A DNA stretch of 37,024 nt from a virus. How positions within the stretch are numbered: the stretch's first letter is position 1; each line of letters starts with the position of its first letter. The notes beneath the pieces were generated by a model that saw only the letters and a list, made by a program, of their open reading frames with translations, ran no database searches and had not been told where the DNA came from. The stretch is from IMG/VR virus record IMGVR_UViG_3300045973_000984, positions 1 to 37,024 of that record; one strand, 5' to 3'. Below are positions 28,944 through 37,024 of this stretch, in pieces. The translations under genes were made by a program, and so were the position numbers.

Positions 28944-30833
28944 ATGGCAGAGGAATCACTTAATACCGAGCTACTGCTGCGACAAGTCTTGGAGGATGAA
29001 GACGATGACGCCATCAACCAGAGCGATTTAATCCCTAAGGGAAAGGTGATCGAAGGCCCGTGGACGTTTGACACTGTGGCGAGAGGCCAACACAACTTAG
29101 GAATGCCCTTTAACCCGGAAGGGCTGTACGACATCGTCGCGCGGTGGAAGGGCAGGACTGTTTACGAACAGCCATCTAAGACACGGTCGGTCAAGAAGAC
29201 GCTTAAACAGCTACAGGACTCGATTTTATCGTTCGAGGACGCCCTTCCCTATGATCCTGCCCGGTTCAAGGATCCTATCGACTGGTTCATGGCTGCCAAG
29301 TGTGCGATGACCGGAGAATCCTGCCAGGATCAAGAGGTGGACGAGTCCTTGCTCAAAGAGGACGAAGACGACGATGCTATCGACCAGGGTGACCTGATGA
29401 CTCCGATTGCTCCTCCGATAGAGGAGGTGCGGAAGTGGCTGGAGGAAAATACGGACGCTGAGGATAATGCCGCGTACAATGATCCAGAAGAGGACATTAG
29501 GTATAAGTTTTCAAGCTGGGGCCTGTATCACGGCACGACGGTAGATGTTGCGAATGCCAGGGGGTTTGCCAAGAAGTATAAGTTCGTTCACTTGGAGGAG
29601 TCTGCGGACCACGACGAAGGCCACGCTGAGATCGTTGATAACGAATTGCCAGACGTTCCAGGCGATGAGTTTGAGAAATTTAAGGAGGATTTTGAAGGTT
29701 TAAGCGACTATCCTAGCTTGGACGACGAGGTATGGAGTTCGGTTCAATCGGAATTCCAAGACAAGCAGTGGGACTCGTTCTGGAAGAAAGAGTTCAAAGA
29801 CAGTCTCGTAAAAGAATATCCATACCTGAATGGCATTATAGACGCCCTTTACGAGGGCGACTATTTCTACGAGATGGTCCACGAGGCTGAGGATCACGCG
29901 AATGAGGTCTGGATCGAAGAGACAGGGTGCAGCTTCCATTATCGAACAGAAGCAGTGATGAAGCATATCACCGTGGAAGAGCTGCTGAAATACGCAGAAA
30001 TGGAGCCGGAACGGCAATACGAGGAATTTTCGGAGTACACTCAGAAGGATTTTACCGGGGTGCTGGTGGAGTATTTTCCAGACCGTAAAGCAGGGATTGA
30101 CGCAGTCATGGCGACCCCTACCGGGTTTGCCTTGTTCAAAGATGCCGTTAAGAGATACAATTCAGGGGCATCTGAATATTGGCACATCATTGAAGAGATG
30201 ACTCCTGCCTTTCTAAACCACTGGCTGCCGATTAAAGGTTCGCAACCAGGCCCTGGACAGGCAACCTTGCCACTGGGCGAGACAGAGGGCGTGCACGACC
30301 ATTCTTGCGTGATGGCGACCGTGGCAGATGAAGTTTCTGGCGCGGTGATCACCTGGGGCAGAACCCGAGTGGATGACGAGGATGTTTACGAAGGTGAAGG
30401 CGACGATGTAAAAGGCCGAGAGAACGAGCCACACGTGACCGTGCTCTACGGGCTGACTGAAACGAAGCCCAGTCCCGAGCTGCTGAAGATCATCGAGGAT
30501 ACCAAGCCGTTTACCGTGGAGGTAGGCACTTCGTCGATGTTCGAGAACGAGGAATACGACGTGCTCAAGTTCGATGTGGAAAGCGAAGACTTGAGGGCGC
30601 TCAACACCAAGCTGAAGGAGCTGAACTACACGGAGACGCATCCAGGGTATCATCCCCACCTGGCTGTGGCTTACGTGAAAAAGGGCACCTGCAAAGAGGC
30701 TACAGGCCAGCATCTCATGGTCGGCGATGACGAAGGAAAGGTCGTTTTCGAGGTGAACGAGGTCGTGTTTAGTGGCAGCGGCGAAGAAGGGACCAAGACA
30801 ACCCTGTTTCTCGGAAAGCCTAACGTGCTGTAG
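28944..30833 (+). CDS. Modular EDEDDDAI protein with C-terminal 2H phosphodiesterase
   Basis: A 629-residue protein sharing modules with its neighbour at 26494. EDEDDDAI signatures begin at residues 16 and 137 (nucleotides 28989, 29352). Module 5 has the LPYDPARFKDPIDWF end motif. The middle contains two related units with FKDSLVKEYPYLNGII and FTGVLVEYFPDRKAGI, the latter ending in LNHWLPIKG; they match FINGLIEKFPAYAEKI and RHWLNPVP in the neighbour. The C-terminus (about 450-600) is a 2H phosphodiesterase: PHVTVLYG holds the first His-x-Thr (H497, T499) and PHLAVAYV the second (H572), where Ala574 replaces the usual Thr/Ser. 2H enzymes cleave 2'-5' or cyclic phosphodiesters; phage Acb1 degrades CBASS signals. 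An anti-defence or virion role is inference. The serine/threonine loss at the second motif may weaken activity. Confidence 0.7.
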   Translation: MAEESLNTELLLRQVLEDEDDDAINQSDLIPKGKVIEGPWTFDTVARGQHNLGMPFNPEGLYDIVARWKGRTVYEQPSKTRSVKKTLKQLQDSILSFEDALPYDPARFKDPIDWFMAAKCAMTGESCQDQEVDESLLKEDEDDDAIDQGDLMTPIAPPIEEVRKWLEENTDAEDNAAYNDPEEDIRYKFSSWGLYHGTTVDVANARGFAKKYKFVHLEESADHDEGHAEIVDNELPDVPGDEFEKFKEDFEGLSDYPSLDDEVWSSVQSEFQDKQWDSFWKKEFKDSLVKEYPYLNGIIDALYEGDYFYEMVHEAEDHANEVWIEETGCSFHYRTEAVMKHITVEELLKYAEMEPERQYEEFSEYTQKDFTGVLVEYFPDRKAGIDAVMATPTGFALFKDAVKRYNSGASEYWHIIEEMTPAFLNHWLPIKGSQPGPGQATLPLGETEGVHDHSCVMATVADEVSGAVITWGRTRVDDEDVYEGEGDDVKGRENEPHVTVLYGLTETKPSPELLKIIEDTKPFTVEVGTSSMFENEEYDVLKFDVESEDLRALNTKLKELNYTETHPGYHPHLAVAYVKKGTCKEATGQHLMVGDDEGKVVFEVNEVVFSGSGEEGTKTTLFLGKPNVL

Positions 30834-30863
30834 GCCGCGACCGGCTCCTCTAGTTAGTATGGA

Positions 30864-33800
30864 ATGAGCTTACAGAATCTTGCTGAGTCCGCCCTATATT
30901 CCCTTCTGCCGGAAGGGCTGATAAGTCTTGATGAGCAAAGACTAATACAATCCGTGGTGGGCGGAATCGACGACCGGATGTCTGATCAACGGTCCTACAT
31001 CTCAAAACTGGAGATGCTGGTCTCTTGCCAGGGTCTGCCTGAGACTGATTCTGCTGGAAATCCAGCACTTAACGCAGTTATCACTCGCATCCAGTCCCCT
31101 AAAGGCAAAGTTTACAATCGCTCACTCGACATCCACGACGATACCCCGTCGGCAGACGATCCGGCACTGATCACCTGGGCAGCAGAGCAACTGAATCTGG
31201 ACGACGAGCACGTGCTGCTCGGGGTGAGCTATGGAGTGGATCCTCTGCGCACCGTCGATGCCAACATCCTGCCGTACCTGGCCTCCACCGTGGGTGCAGT
31301 CCTTTACCAGACCGCAGCACAGGATCCTGCCAACACAGACTCGGATGCCAGGCGACTGCTTCAGACGTGGTTTTCTCGACTCCAGATCAAGGGCACGTCG
31401 GCCAGCTTCGAGGCATTGGGCCGCCTGCTGGGATTCGATGATGTGCGGATGACTCCACTGTGGAGCAGGCTCAGTCCTCGGGTGCCTAACGACATCGGTG
31501 CGCCAGAGAACAACGAGGATCTGGCAGCGGTCCCGGACTTCCAGCCTCAGCAGGAGATCAACTCGTTTTACGACCCTCTTCAGATGAACGACGGTCCGTT
31601 CTTCGCCTGGAGCGGAACAGCCACGGCGCAGTACGGAACCAACAGCACTGAGTTTTACACGCAATCAGTGAACGGATTCAATCCTTTCTTCAAGGTCCTG
31701 GTGACAGGGGAAGCGCCAACTGACCCAGATTCAGAGCTGTCTCCGTTCGTTCTGTCCGGCGGAGGGCCGGAGACCAAGGCCTACGTGGACATCCCTGGAT
31801 CAGGTCTCCGATTTGAAGCCATCGCCGCCGGAGAGAGCTTTAACGGAATGGCGATTGTCGTCCAGGATTGGAACAGCGGGACGCACCGGGTGATGTCTGT
31901 GACGGATCGGCTGTCGGCGATCAAATACCGCAGCTCCTTTTACGATCTGGCGCTGACCATGGATTTTGATTCAGCGGAGCAGCGCTTCGGGAAGCAGGTC
32001 GTCACCGCCAACTCGGACCTCATCTCCAGCCCATCCTCCGCTAATTTCGGGCAGACAGCCGTGTCACCCTTCCGGGCTTGGTCCAGCGGATCCATTTATC
32101 AGGATCAAGAGATCAAAGACTGGACTACCAGCACAGACGTGAACGGAGCGCAGATCGTAGCTGCGGGCCGAGTGCAATCCGGGCTTACGGACTACCAACT
32201 GAATATGGCAGGCCTGGCGGCAGCCGGGAACCAGGTGGTGCAGGCCATGGAGGAGGTTCGACCCGCTACTCGGACCCCTCGCAGTGTGCATGTCGGTTAC
32301 ACACTCCAGGACCAGGCGGGATATGCCAATTACAGCTCGTTCGGAACCGTGACCTCGGTAAGCGTGGACGGCACCTCTTACGGCGTGCTCACCGGGCAGC
32401 CGTATCCTCCTTATCAGGTCGTGTTTGAGGCGGAATCCAGGGAAAATGGGACAGTGACTCTGAGCGAGATACTGACCGGGGAATCCTCTCCGACAGCTCC
32501 TCAGATAATCGGTCTGTCTGGATCCAATATCAGTCTGAGCGGGACGTTCGATTATAGTGACGCCTCCTGGATGTTTACGACGGACACCGGGACTGCGGAT
32601 TCTGTAAACATTTATGCTCGCTTTGCCCCGGCATCCACAGAGGTGGTTCGGGACAACCTGCCTGCGAATGCCGACCCCACAACGATTGCTGTGAGCAGCG
32701 ATGGCGGATGGGCAGTCGGATTCGGAGGTTCTCCTGCTGAATCCGCAGCATGTTTCGCCCAAAGAGCGGTCACTGACTTAGTCACAGGGTGGAACCCGGA
32801 CGCCTATTTTTACGCCGGAGACAATAGCCAGACCGACGGACGGTTGTCGCAAGCAGAGGTAAACCTCGGACCAGAACAGGCGTTTATCGCCGCGAAGAAG
32901 TTTTTTGTTACCTACGGGAACCATGACCTGGCGAACCCTTTGATGGCTGGTGGAGTTGCTGACGGATGGGACATGTCGGCGGAGATCAACTTGATGCCTT
33001 ATTTGCCTGGAAACGGCAGATACTACCACGTCAGGATCGGGCACGTGGAGCTGTTTTCGATTAACGCGGGATACAACACAAGCGCCCCTCCAAACCCAGG
33101 TTTTAGGGGTGATGGCTCTATTCCGACTGAGCCGGACGGAAACTGGTGTGAGGCCAAAGGCACCCAGGTTACAGGCGGGACTCTGACTCTGAGGTGCGCC
33201 CGACGGTACACGGTGGTGTCAGCCTCCGGTAGCGTGGAATACCCGGTAGCAAGCGGGAACCACTATAGTGACGGGGACGTGATTCAGGCCAGCTTTACAG
33301 CAGACAACACGACCGCAACCGTGACGGGTACAGTGAGACTGGACCTGCTCAACAGCGTTCAGGCTGAAAACATTAAGCAGTGGCTATTGAAATCCAACGC
33401 CCCGTGGAAAGTGGTGATGTTCCACTACCCTAATGAGTTCTCGAACGTAGTCGGCGGAGCCTGGTCATTAAATCAATACAGTCGGTTGCTGTGGCCTTGG
33501 AAAGAGTGGGGAGTAGACGTAGTGATTAACGGGCATGTCCACGTGTACTCCAGAGGTGTTCAGGACGATGTCACGCACATTATCATAGGGTTAGGAGGGT
33601 CGGCTATTGCTTCTTTCTCCTATCCACAGACTTACCAGAGTCCTTACGCTCTCCGAGAATACCCTTCGCATTTGGACGCCCTGCACCCTGATACGACGAA
33701 CTTGAACGGCGCGATGAAGTGGATCGTGACCCCTACGCTGCTGTCCGCTGTTGTTCAGACAACGACAGTTAGGGAGGTGACAGGCGTCGATCCTGTTATT

Positions 33801-36497
33801 GCAACGATTGACACCTGGAGCCTATCCAAACCCGAGATGGCTGTGGATTACCAGGCCCGGCCTGAGGATGAACTGGATGAGCCGGTGACAGAGATCACAG
33901 ACGATTATCCGTGGAAGCGCGACATCGTCGGCGGGGGTGAACTCGTGGACACCTCGATGTATGATCCTGCGGAGGCCGACCTCACAACTACGCCAGTAGG
34001 ATCGACAGTTGCAGTATCCGGTCAGGACGGAGCGCAATATGCAGTCACCCTGGACAGCACAGGAGCAGTTACTCCACGATTCAAAATCGAAGCCCGGTCA
34101 ACCGAACCCTACGTGCCGGGGCAAACGGCTGTCGCCTATACCGGTGCTTTCAAGTCTCTGAGTTCATTGGATGCCCGACAGGAGGAATCTCGACCCCGTC
34201 GCGTCCTGGGCCAGGACGTGTCTCAAGTGGATGTTAATTTCTCCTCCAACTACGGTGTGAGGTATTCCGTTGATGACATGGATCGAGCTATGGAGTCCGG
34301 GTGGGGCCTCTACCCGTTCGGAATCGTGAACGGAGTGCTCGTGGCTGATCCAATGAAATTCAACGGGCCTCACCACAGGGACGGTCTTGTGGCATGGTAT
34401 CCGATGCTGGAGCACCCAATGGACACCGTCCGGGTGGATGACCACGCTGTTTACGGGAACCACCTGGTTCCCATTGCAGGGTTCACAGCGACCAACCGGG
34501 CTATCGACGCCGATAGAGGATGCGTCACCAGCCTGCAAGCAGAATCAGTGCTTGCGTCAGAGGCAGCACCCAGCCTGCCAGCCAGCTTCAGCTTCGGATT
34601 CTGGATCAAGTATAACGCGAATACCGAAACGGACTCGACCACGACGATCCTATCGTTCGGACCCGTGTCTGTTCAGCTTTGTGCTACAACACCGGCTTAC
34701 GGTATAACAGTGAGCCTGTCCGGGCTGGCCTCACCGTTCGACCAGGTGCAGGTGTCGGAGCAGGGATTTGATTACGGATGGGTGTACTATGCGGCGACGT
34801 GGGATGCCGAGACACTCACATTCAATCAGTACCACTCCAGCGATCTGACAGAGTTCACAAGCTGGTATGGAGCAGGCATCCAGATACCTGGAGCAGTGCT
34901 GGACACCGGTGCTTTCAGCGTGACATCACTAGCTGGTAGTCCCATGGGGGCATATACACTGCAAGACGTTAGGATATGGAACAAAGTCAAAACCCAGCAG
35001 GAGCTGGCTCTGGCGAGATACCATGCCCCGTCGCCTACGGCTGTCCAATACCGGCCAGCCTGGTTGCAGTCTGTGAATAGCCAGGATCGCTACGGCGTGC
35101 GCGTCCTTTCTACAGGCTACGTGGCCCCGGACCTTCTGCCAGTGTCGATCAAGACTCCTGTTCAGGCTTGGGTCACACGCTACAAGGACACAGGGGAATA
35201 TGCCGCCCAGTCGCGACGAAAAGAGGTCGGACTAGGGTCCGGTAACACACCTCAGGTTGAGCAAACCCTCGGATTACAGTGGGACACGATGACATCGTCA
35301 GGCACCATCGCAGTGTCCAGCACAGGTGCAGAGGACGTAAATAACCCCGCGTGGCTGGCAGGAGGCCAAGCAGGCCAGGTTTTGTCCTTGAACAGTCCAG
35401 GCACCGTTTATAACAGTCACCAGTACGGCACGAATTCAACACTCATGCCTACCGGTATGAGCATTCCATGGCCCAACGGTCAGGTCGGGACGAACCCGTG
35501 TCGAGACCGGGTATGGGTGCTGGATGATGTTGGAGATTCCATGTATGAGGTTAGGGTGACTAAGGATGCGTTCGGCGCACCTTCCTTGCAGGCTACCCTC
35601 GTCGGCACCGATCACGTAGAGCAACTCACAGGGGCAGCCCTCTCGATGAGCGGCACGGTGACCAGCAGCCGGATGACGGTCAGTGCATCCCACGGGACCG
35701 TCTACGCTCAGCCTTACACTGGAACGGTGACTTCACCTCCGATTTATCTGTATTGCAACGAGGAGTCCAAAGTGAGCTTGGATGCCTCAGGGGTATTCAG
35801 TGCGTGGACTGATCCAACTGACTTCGGTCGCAACCAGTCAGCGCCAACAGCAGCCCTTCAGTCGAACGGCAAACTGTCATTCCAGGTAGCGAACAGCCTT
35901 CCTGCGGGTTTCTACAGGTTGGCCATAACGTCTGGAAACATCGGGCAGGTGGACTCAGAGTTCAAAGGGTTCAAGACAGTGATCACAGCAGGTGACGTTG
36001 CTTTCGAGGCAGTGCTCTGCCAGCACAGCACTGGGGCAGATTTCACAGCTACCGATACGTTCGAGTTCAAGGTGCCCTCTCCGTTGCCAGGCCCGTGGAT
36101 ATTGTCTGTTGATTGGACGAACAGTCTCCGAGACTCCCGGCATGGAACCGCCCGGCAGCTCAAGATCACTGGCATCGAGGCTGTGCTGCTGAATACCTCG
36201 TTATACAGACTGGACTTAGGAGCCTCAGCCGTCACTCTCGCGAGCTTGGATACGGCAGCGTTCCCGGCGACACCCGGCGGGTGGGTGGCAACGATCACGA
36301 GCGCAGGCACAGCTTACTCGTACACCCATGAGTCCCAGATTCGTGTCAGTAACGAGACTGTCGAGACGAAGCAACCGCTGTCCAACGTCCTGACATCGAA
36401 TACCTCAGATCGGACAGAAGATGTCTTGATCGGATCGCCGGTGACCATCTCTGATGCCGTAAGGCCTTCACTACCGATCTACTCACCAATCGTCTAA
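30864..36497 (+). CDS. Giant baseplate/tail protein with metallophosphoesterase and LamG domains
   Basis: A 1,877-residue protein. Residues 1-200 resemble P2 gpI-type baseplate proteins: NILPYLASTVGAVL, then a helix pair and RLQIKGTSASFEALGRLLGF, the KGT-x-x-x-x-x-L-x-x-x-LG signature. Residues about 605-920 are a calcineurin-like metallophosphoesterase of the purple-acid-phosphatase type, with the metal ligands in order: D613 (SSDGGW), GDN at 652-654, GNHD at 685-688, FHYP, and NGHVHVY (H891, H893). Residues about 1170-1390 look like a LamG/concanavalin-type lectin (GLVAWYP to VRIWNKVKTQQEL). Other parts are Ser/Thr/Gly-rich beta regions with two related QDxxxYxVxLxSTGxVxP segments (about 1055 and 1410). 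The ATG at 30864 lacks a Shine-Dalgarno sequence. It ends TAATG with the next gene. It would place a phosphoesterase on the tail tip, possibly for cell-surface polymers. Confidence 0.7.
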   Translation: MSLQNLAESALYSLLPEGLISLDEQRLIQSVVGGIDDRMSDQRSYISKLEMLVSCQGLPETDSAGNPALNAVITRIQSPKGKVYNRSLDIHDDTPSADDPALITWAAEQLNLDDEHVLLGVSYGVDPLRTVDANILPYLASTVGAVLYQTAAQDPANTDSDARRLLQTWFSRLQIKGTSASFEALGRLLGFDDVRMTPLWSRLSPRVPNDIGAPENNEDLAAVPDFQPQQEINSFYDPLQMNDGPFFAWSGTATAQYGTNSTEFYTQSVNGFNPFFKVLVTGEAPTDPDSELSPFVLSGGGPETKAYVDIPGSGLRFEAIAAGESFNGMAIVVQDWNSGTHRVMSVTDRLSAIKYRSSFYDLALTMDFDSAEQRFGKQVVTANSDLISSPSSANFGQTAVSPFRAWSSGSIYQDQEIKDWTTSTDVNGAQIVAAGRVQSGLTDYQLNMAGLAAAGNQVVQAMEEVRPATRTPRSVHVGYTLQDQAGYANYSSFGTVTSVSVDGTSYGVLTGQPYPPYQVVFEAESRENGTVTLSEILTGESSPTAPQIIGLSGSNISLSGTFDYSDASWMFTTDTGTADSVNIYARFAPASTEVVRDNLPANADPTTIAVSSDGGWAVGFGGSPAESAACFAQRAVTDLVTGWNPDAYFYAGDNSQTDGRLSQAEVNLGPEQAFIAAKKFFVTYGNHDLANPLMAGGVADGWDMSAEINLMPYLPGNGRYYHVRIGHVELFSINAGYNTSAPPNPGFRGDGSIPTEPDGNWCEAKGTQVTGGTLTLRCARRYTVVSASGSVEYPVASGNHYSDGDVIQASFTADNTTATVTGTVRLDLLNSVQAENIKQWLLKSNAPWKVVMFHYPNEFSNVVGGAWSLNQYSRLLWPWKEWGVDVVINGHVHVYSRGVQDDVTHIIIGLGGSAIASFSYPQTYQSPYALREYPSHLDALHPDTTNLNGAMKWIVTPTLLSAVVQTTTVREVTGVDPVIATIDTWSLSKPEMAVDYQARPEDELDEPVTEITDDYPWKRDIVGGGELVDTSMYDPAEADLTTTPVGSTVAVSGQDGAQYAVTLDSTGAVTPRFKIEARSTEPYVPGQTAVAYTGAFKSLSSLDARQEESRPRRVLGQDVSQVDVNFSSNYGVRYSVDDMDRAMESGWGLYPFGIVNGVLVADPMKFNGPHHRDGLVAWYPMLEHPMDTVRVDDHAVYGNHLVPIAGFTATNRAIDADRGCVTSLQAESVLASEAAPSLPASFSFGFWIKYNANTETDSTTTILSFGPVSVQLCATTPAYGITVSLSGLASPFDQVQVSEQGFDYGWVYYAATWDAETLTFNQYHSSDLTEFTSWYGAGIQIPGAVLDTGAFSVTSLAGSPMGAYTLQDVRIWNKVKTQQELALARYHAPSPTAVQYRPAWLQSVNSQDRYGVRVLSTGYVAPDLLPVSIKTPVQAWVTRYKDTGEYAAQSRRKEVGLGSGNTPQVEQTLGLQWDTMTSSGTIAVSSTGAEDVNNPAWLAGGQAGQVLSLNSPGTVYNSHQYGTNSTLMPTGMSIPWPNGQVGTNPCRDRVWVLDDVGDSMYEVRVTKDAFGAPSLQATLVGTDHVEQLTGAALSMSGTVTSSRMTVSASHGTVYAQPYTGTVTSPPIYLYCNEESKVSLDASGVFSAWTDPTDFGRNQSAPTAALQSNGKLSFQVANSLPAGFYRLAITSGNIGQVDSEFKGFKTVITAGDVAFEAVLCQHSTGADFTATDTFEFKVPSPLPGPWILSVDWTNSLRDSRHGTARQLKITGIEAVLLNTSLYRLDLGASAVTLASLDTAAFPATPGGWVATITSAGTAYSYTHESQIRVSNETVETKQPLSNVLTSNTSDRTEDVLIGSPVTISDAVRPSLPIYSPIV

Positions 36498-37024
36498 TGG
36501 AAAACACAGGTACAATAAAGACCTTTTCAGTCCCAGGCGGCGCTTCCGACGGTTCTATCACGTACGTGTGGAAGTTCTGGGACGGGTCCGTGGTAGTGAG
36601 CACACAGCCTACGGTGGCTAAGACCCTCAACACCGGCGGGACAGGCCTGCCTGTGACGTGCGAGTACTGTGATTGCTACGGAAACTCACGAACCCTATCA
36701 ACGACAGTAGATGTAAACGCGCCGCCGGTTATTGTAGGCAGTCCTCGCATATCCGCGAATGACAAGATGTTCCCGTTTTCATCTGCCTTGTCTGCATCGT
36801 TTTATGACCCGGATGGGACAACGTCTGCCTCGACAATGAAGTGGTTCGACGGATCAACGCTGCTGTCCACAAGCTCGCTAGTGCTTGAATCGACTGGAAC
36901 TTACGCAGGGACATACGCTGCCAGCTACACCAATGATCGGACGATCACCCAAGTGATCGTTGACGCGGCCAGTGGAACCACCAAGCTCGACTATTACGTC
37001 AGAGGCTACGCCGCCAGTGGATTG
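36497..37024 (+). CDS. Ig-like virion protein, 3' partial
   Basis: An open reading frame of at least 176 codons with no stop before the window end, starting MENTGTIKTFSVPGG. It is a Ser/Thr/Gly-rich beta protein with two Ig/PKD-like units: ITYVWKFWDGSVVVS to VTCEYCDCYGN (about 21-75), and LSASFYDPDGTTSASTMKWFDG to GTYAGTYAASYTND (about 98-155), both with the W-[KF]-x-WDG or W-F-DG core. The ATG overlaps the stop of the giant tail protein (TAATG), so it is translated with it and is likely a companion fibre or decoration protein. The C-terminal part and family are not visible. Confidence 0.65.
   Translation, partial: MENTGTIKTFSVPGGASDGSITYVWKFWDGSVVVSTQPTVAKTLNTGGTGLPVTCEYCDCYGNSRTLSTTVDVNAPPVIVGSPRISANDKMFPFSSALSASFYDPDGTTSASTMKWFDGSTLLSTSSLVLESTGTYAGTYAASYTNDRTITQVIVDAASGTTKLDYYVRGYAASGL

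Noticed and set aside
1-37024. Search for tRNA genes, insertion sequences and integrase
   Set aside because: No cloverleaf-compatible sequence with conserved TTCNANNC arm, no terminal-inverted-repeat element with transposase and no recombinase motifs were seen by eye.

Overview
The window is part of a large tailed-phage (or phage-plasmid) genome with a contractile-tail (myovirus-like) gene set. The evidence is a T4 gp20-type portal, a gp25-type baseplate wedge domain, a P2 gpI-like baseplate domain at the head of a 1,877-residue virion protein, a collagen-like fibre, and phage replication genes (zinc-ribbon/TOPRIM primase, UvsW-like helicase, SbcD/gp47-like nuclease subunit). No rRNA, tRNA, integrase, transposase or CRISPR array was seen. 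The genetic code reads as standard, with all three stops used. Two lipobox signal peptides point to a diderm (Gram-negative) host. The I-set Ig domain and LamG domain resemble types common in Verrucomicrobiota, which is only a weak hint. Both window ends fall inside genes.

Layout: 1-3460 (+) a fused multi-domain glycosyltransferase (5' truncated) and a methyltransferase-GT2 fusion. 3468-4673 (-) another glycosyltransferase and a small protein. 4691-9408 (+) primase, a double GroES-like protein and a cysteine-rich virion protein. 9401-12662 (-) an unknown protein, a probable structural protein with its own terminator, a 51-residue DUF4177-like protein, two lipoproteins and a phosphoesterase. 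12768-13676 (+) three small unknown genes ending in a strong hairpin. 13733-13966 (-) a ribbon-helix-helix-like protein. 14075-18752 (+) portal, PKD-gp25 fusion, HU/IHF-like protein, collagen-like fibre. 18756-21609 (-) two Ig-type virion proteins and two unknowns in one operon. 21778-25899 (+) glycosyltransferase with a zinc-knuckle insertion, UvsW-like helicase, duplicated winged-helix replication protein. 25900-26287 contains an iteron array and hairpins, a candidate replication origin. 26288-30833 (+) a small Ser/Gly/Glu-repeat protein, two large modular proteins carrying six copies of an acidic EDEDDDAI signature (the second ends in a 2H phosphodiesterase domain), and a small unknown between them. 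30864-37024 (+) a giant baseplate/tail protein with an embedded metallophosphoesterase and LamG domain, then an Ig-like protein that runs off the window.

The coding strand switches eight times in 37 kb, so virion, replication and sugar-modification genes are interleaved rather than sorted into early and late blocks. Most starts lack a Shine-Dalgarno sequence. Instead eight genes carry GTTCT 5-10 bases (five of them exactly 7) before the start, and two of these have a conserved GTAAACAT box upstream. The most original observations are this start-proximal element, the EDEDDDAI modular proteins with their 2H phosphodiesterase, the iteron array beside a replication-initiator-like gene, the tandem GroES, and the virion-borne metallophosphoesterase.
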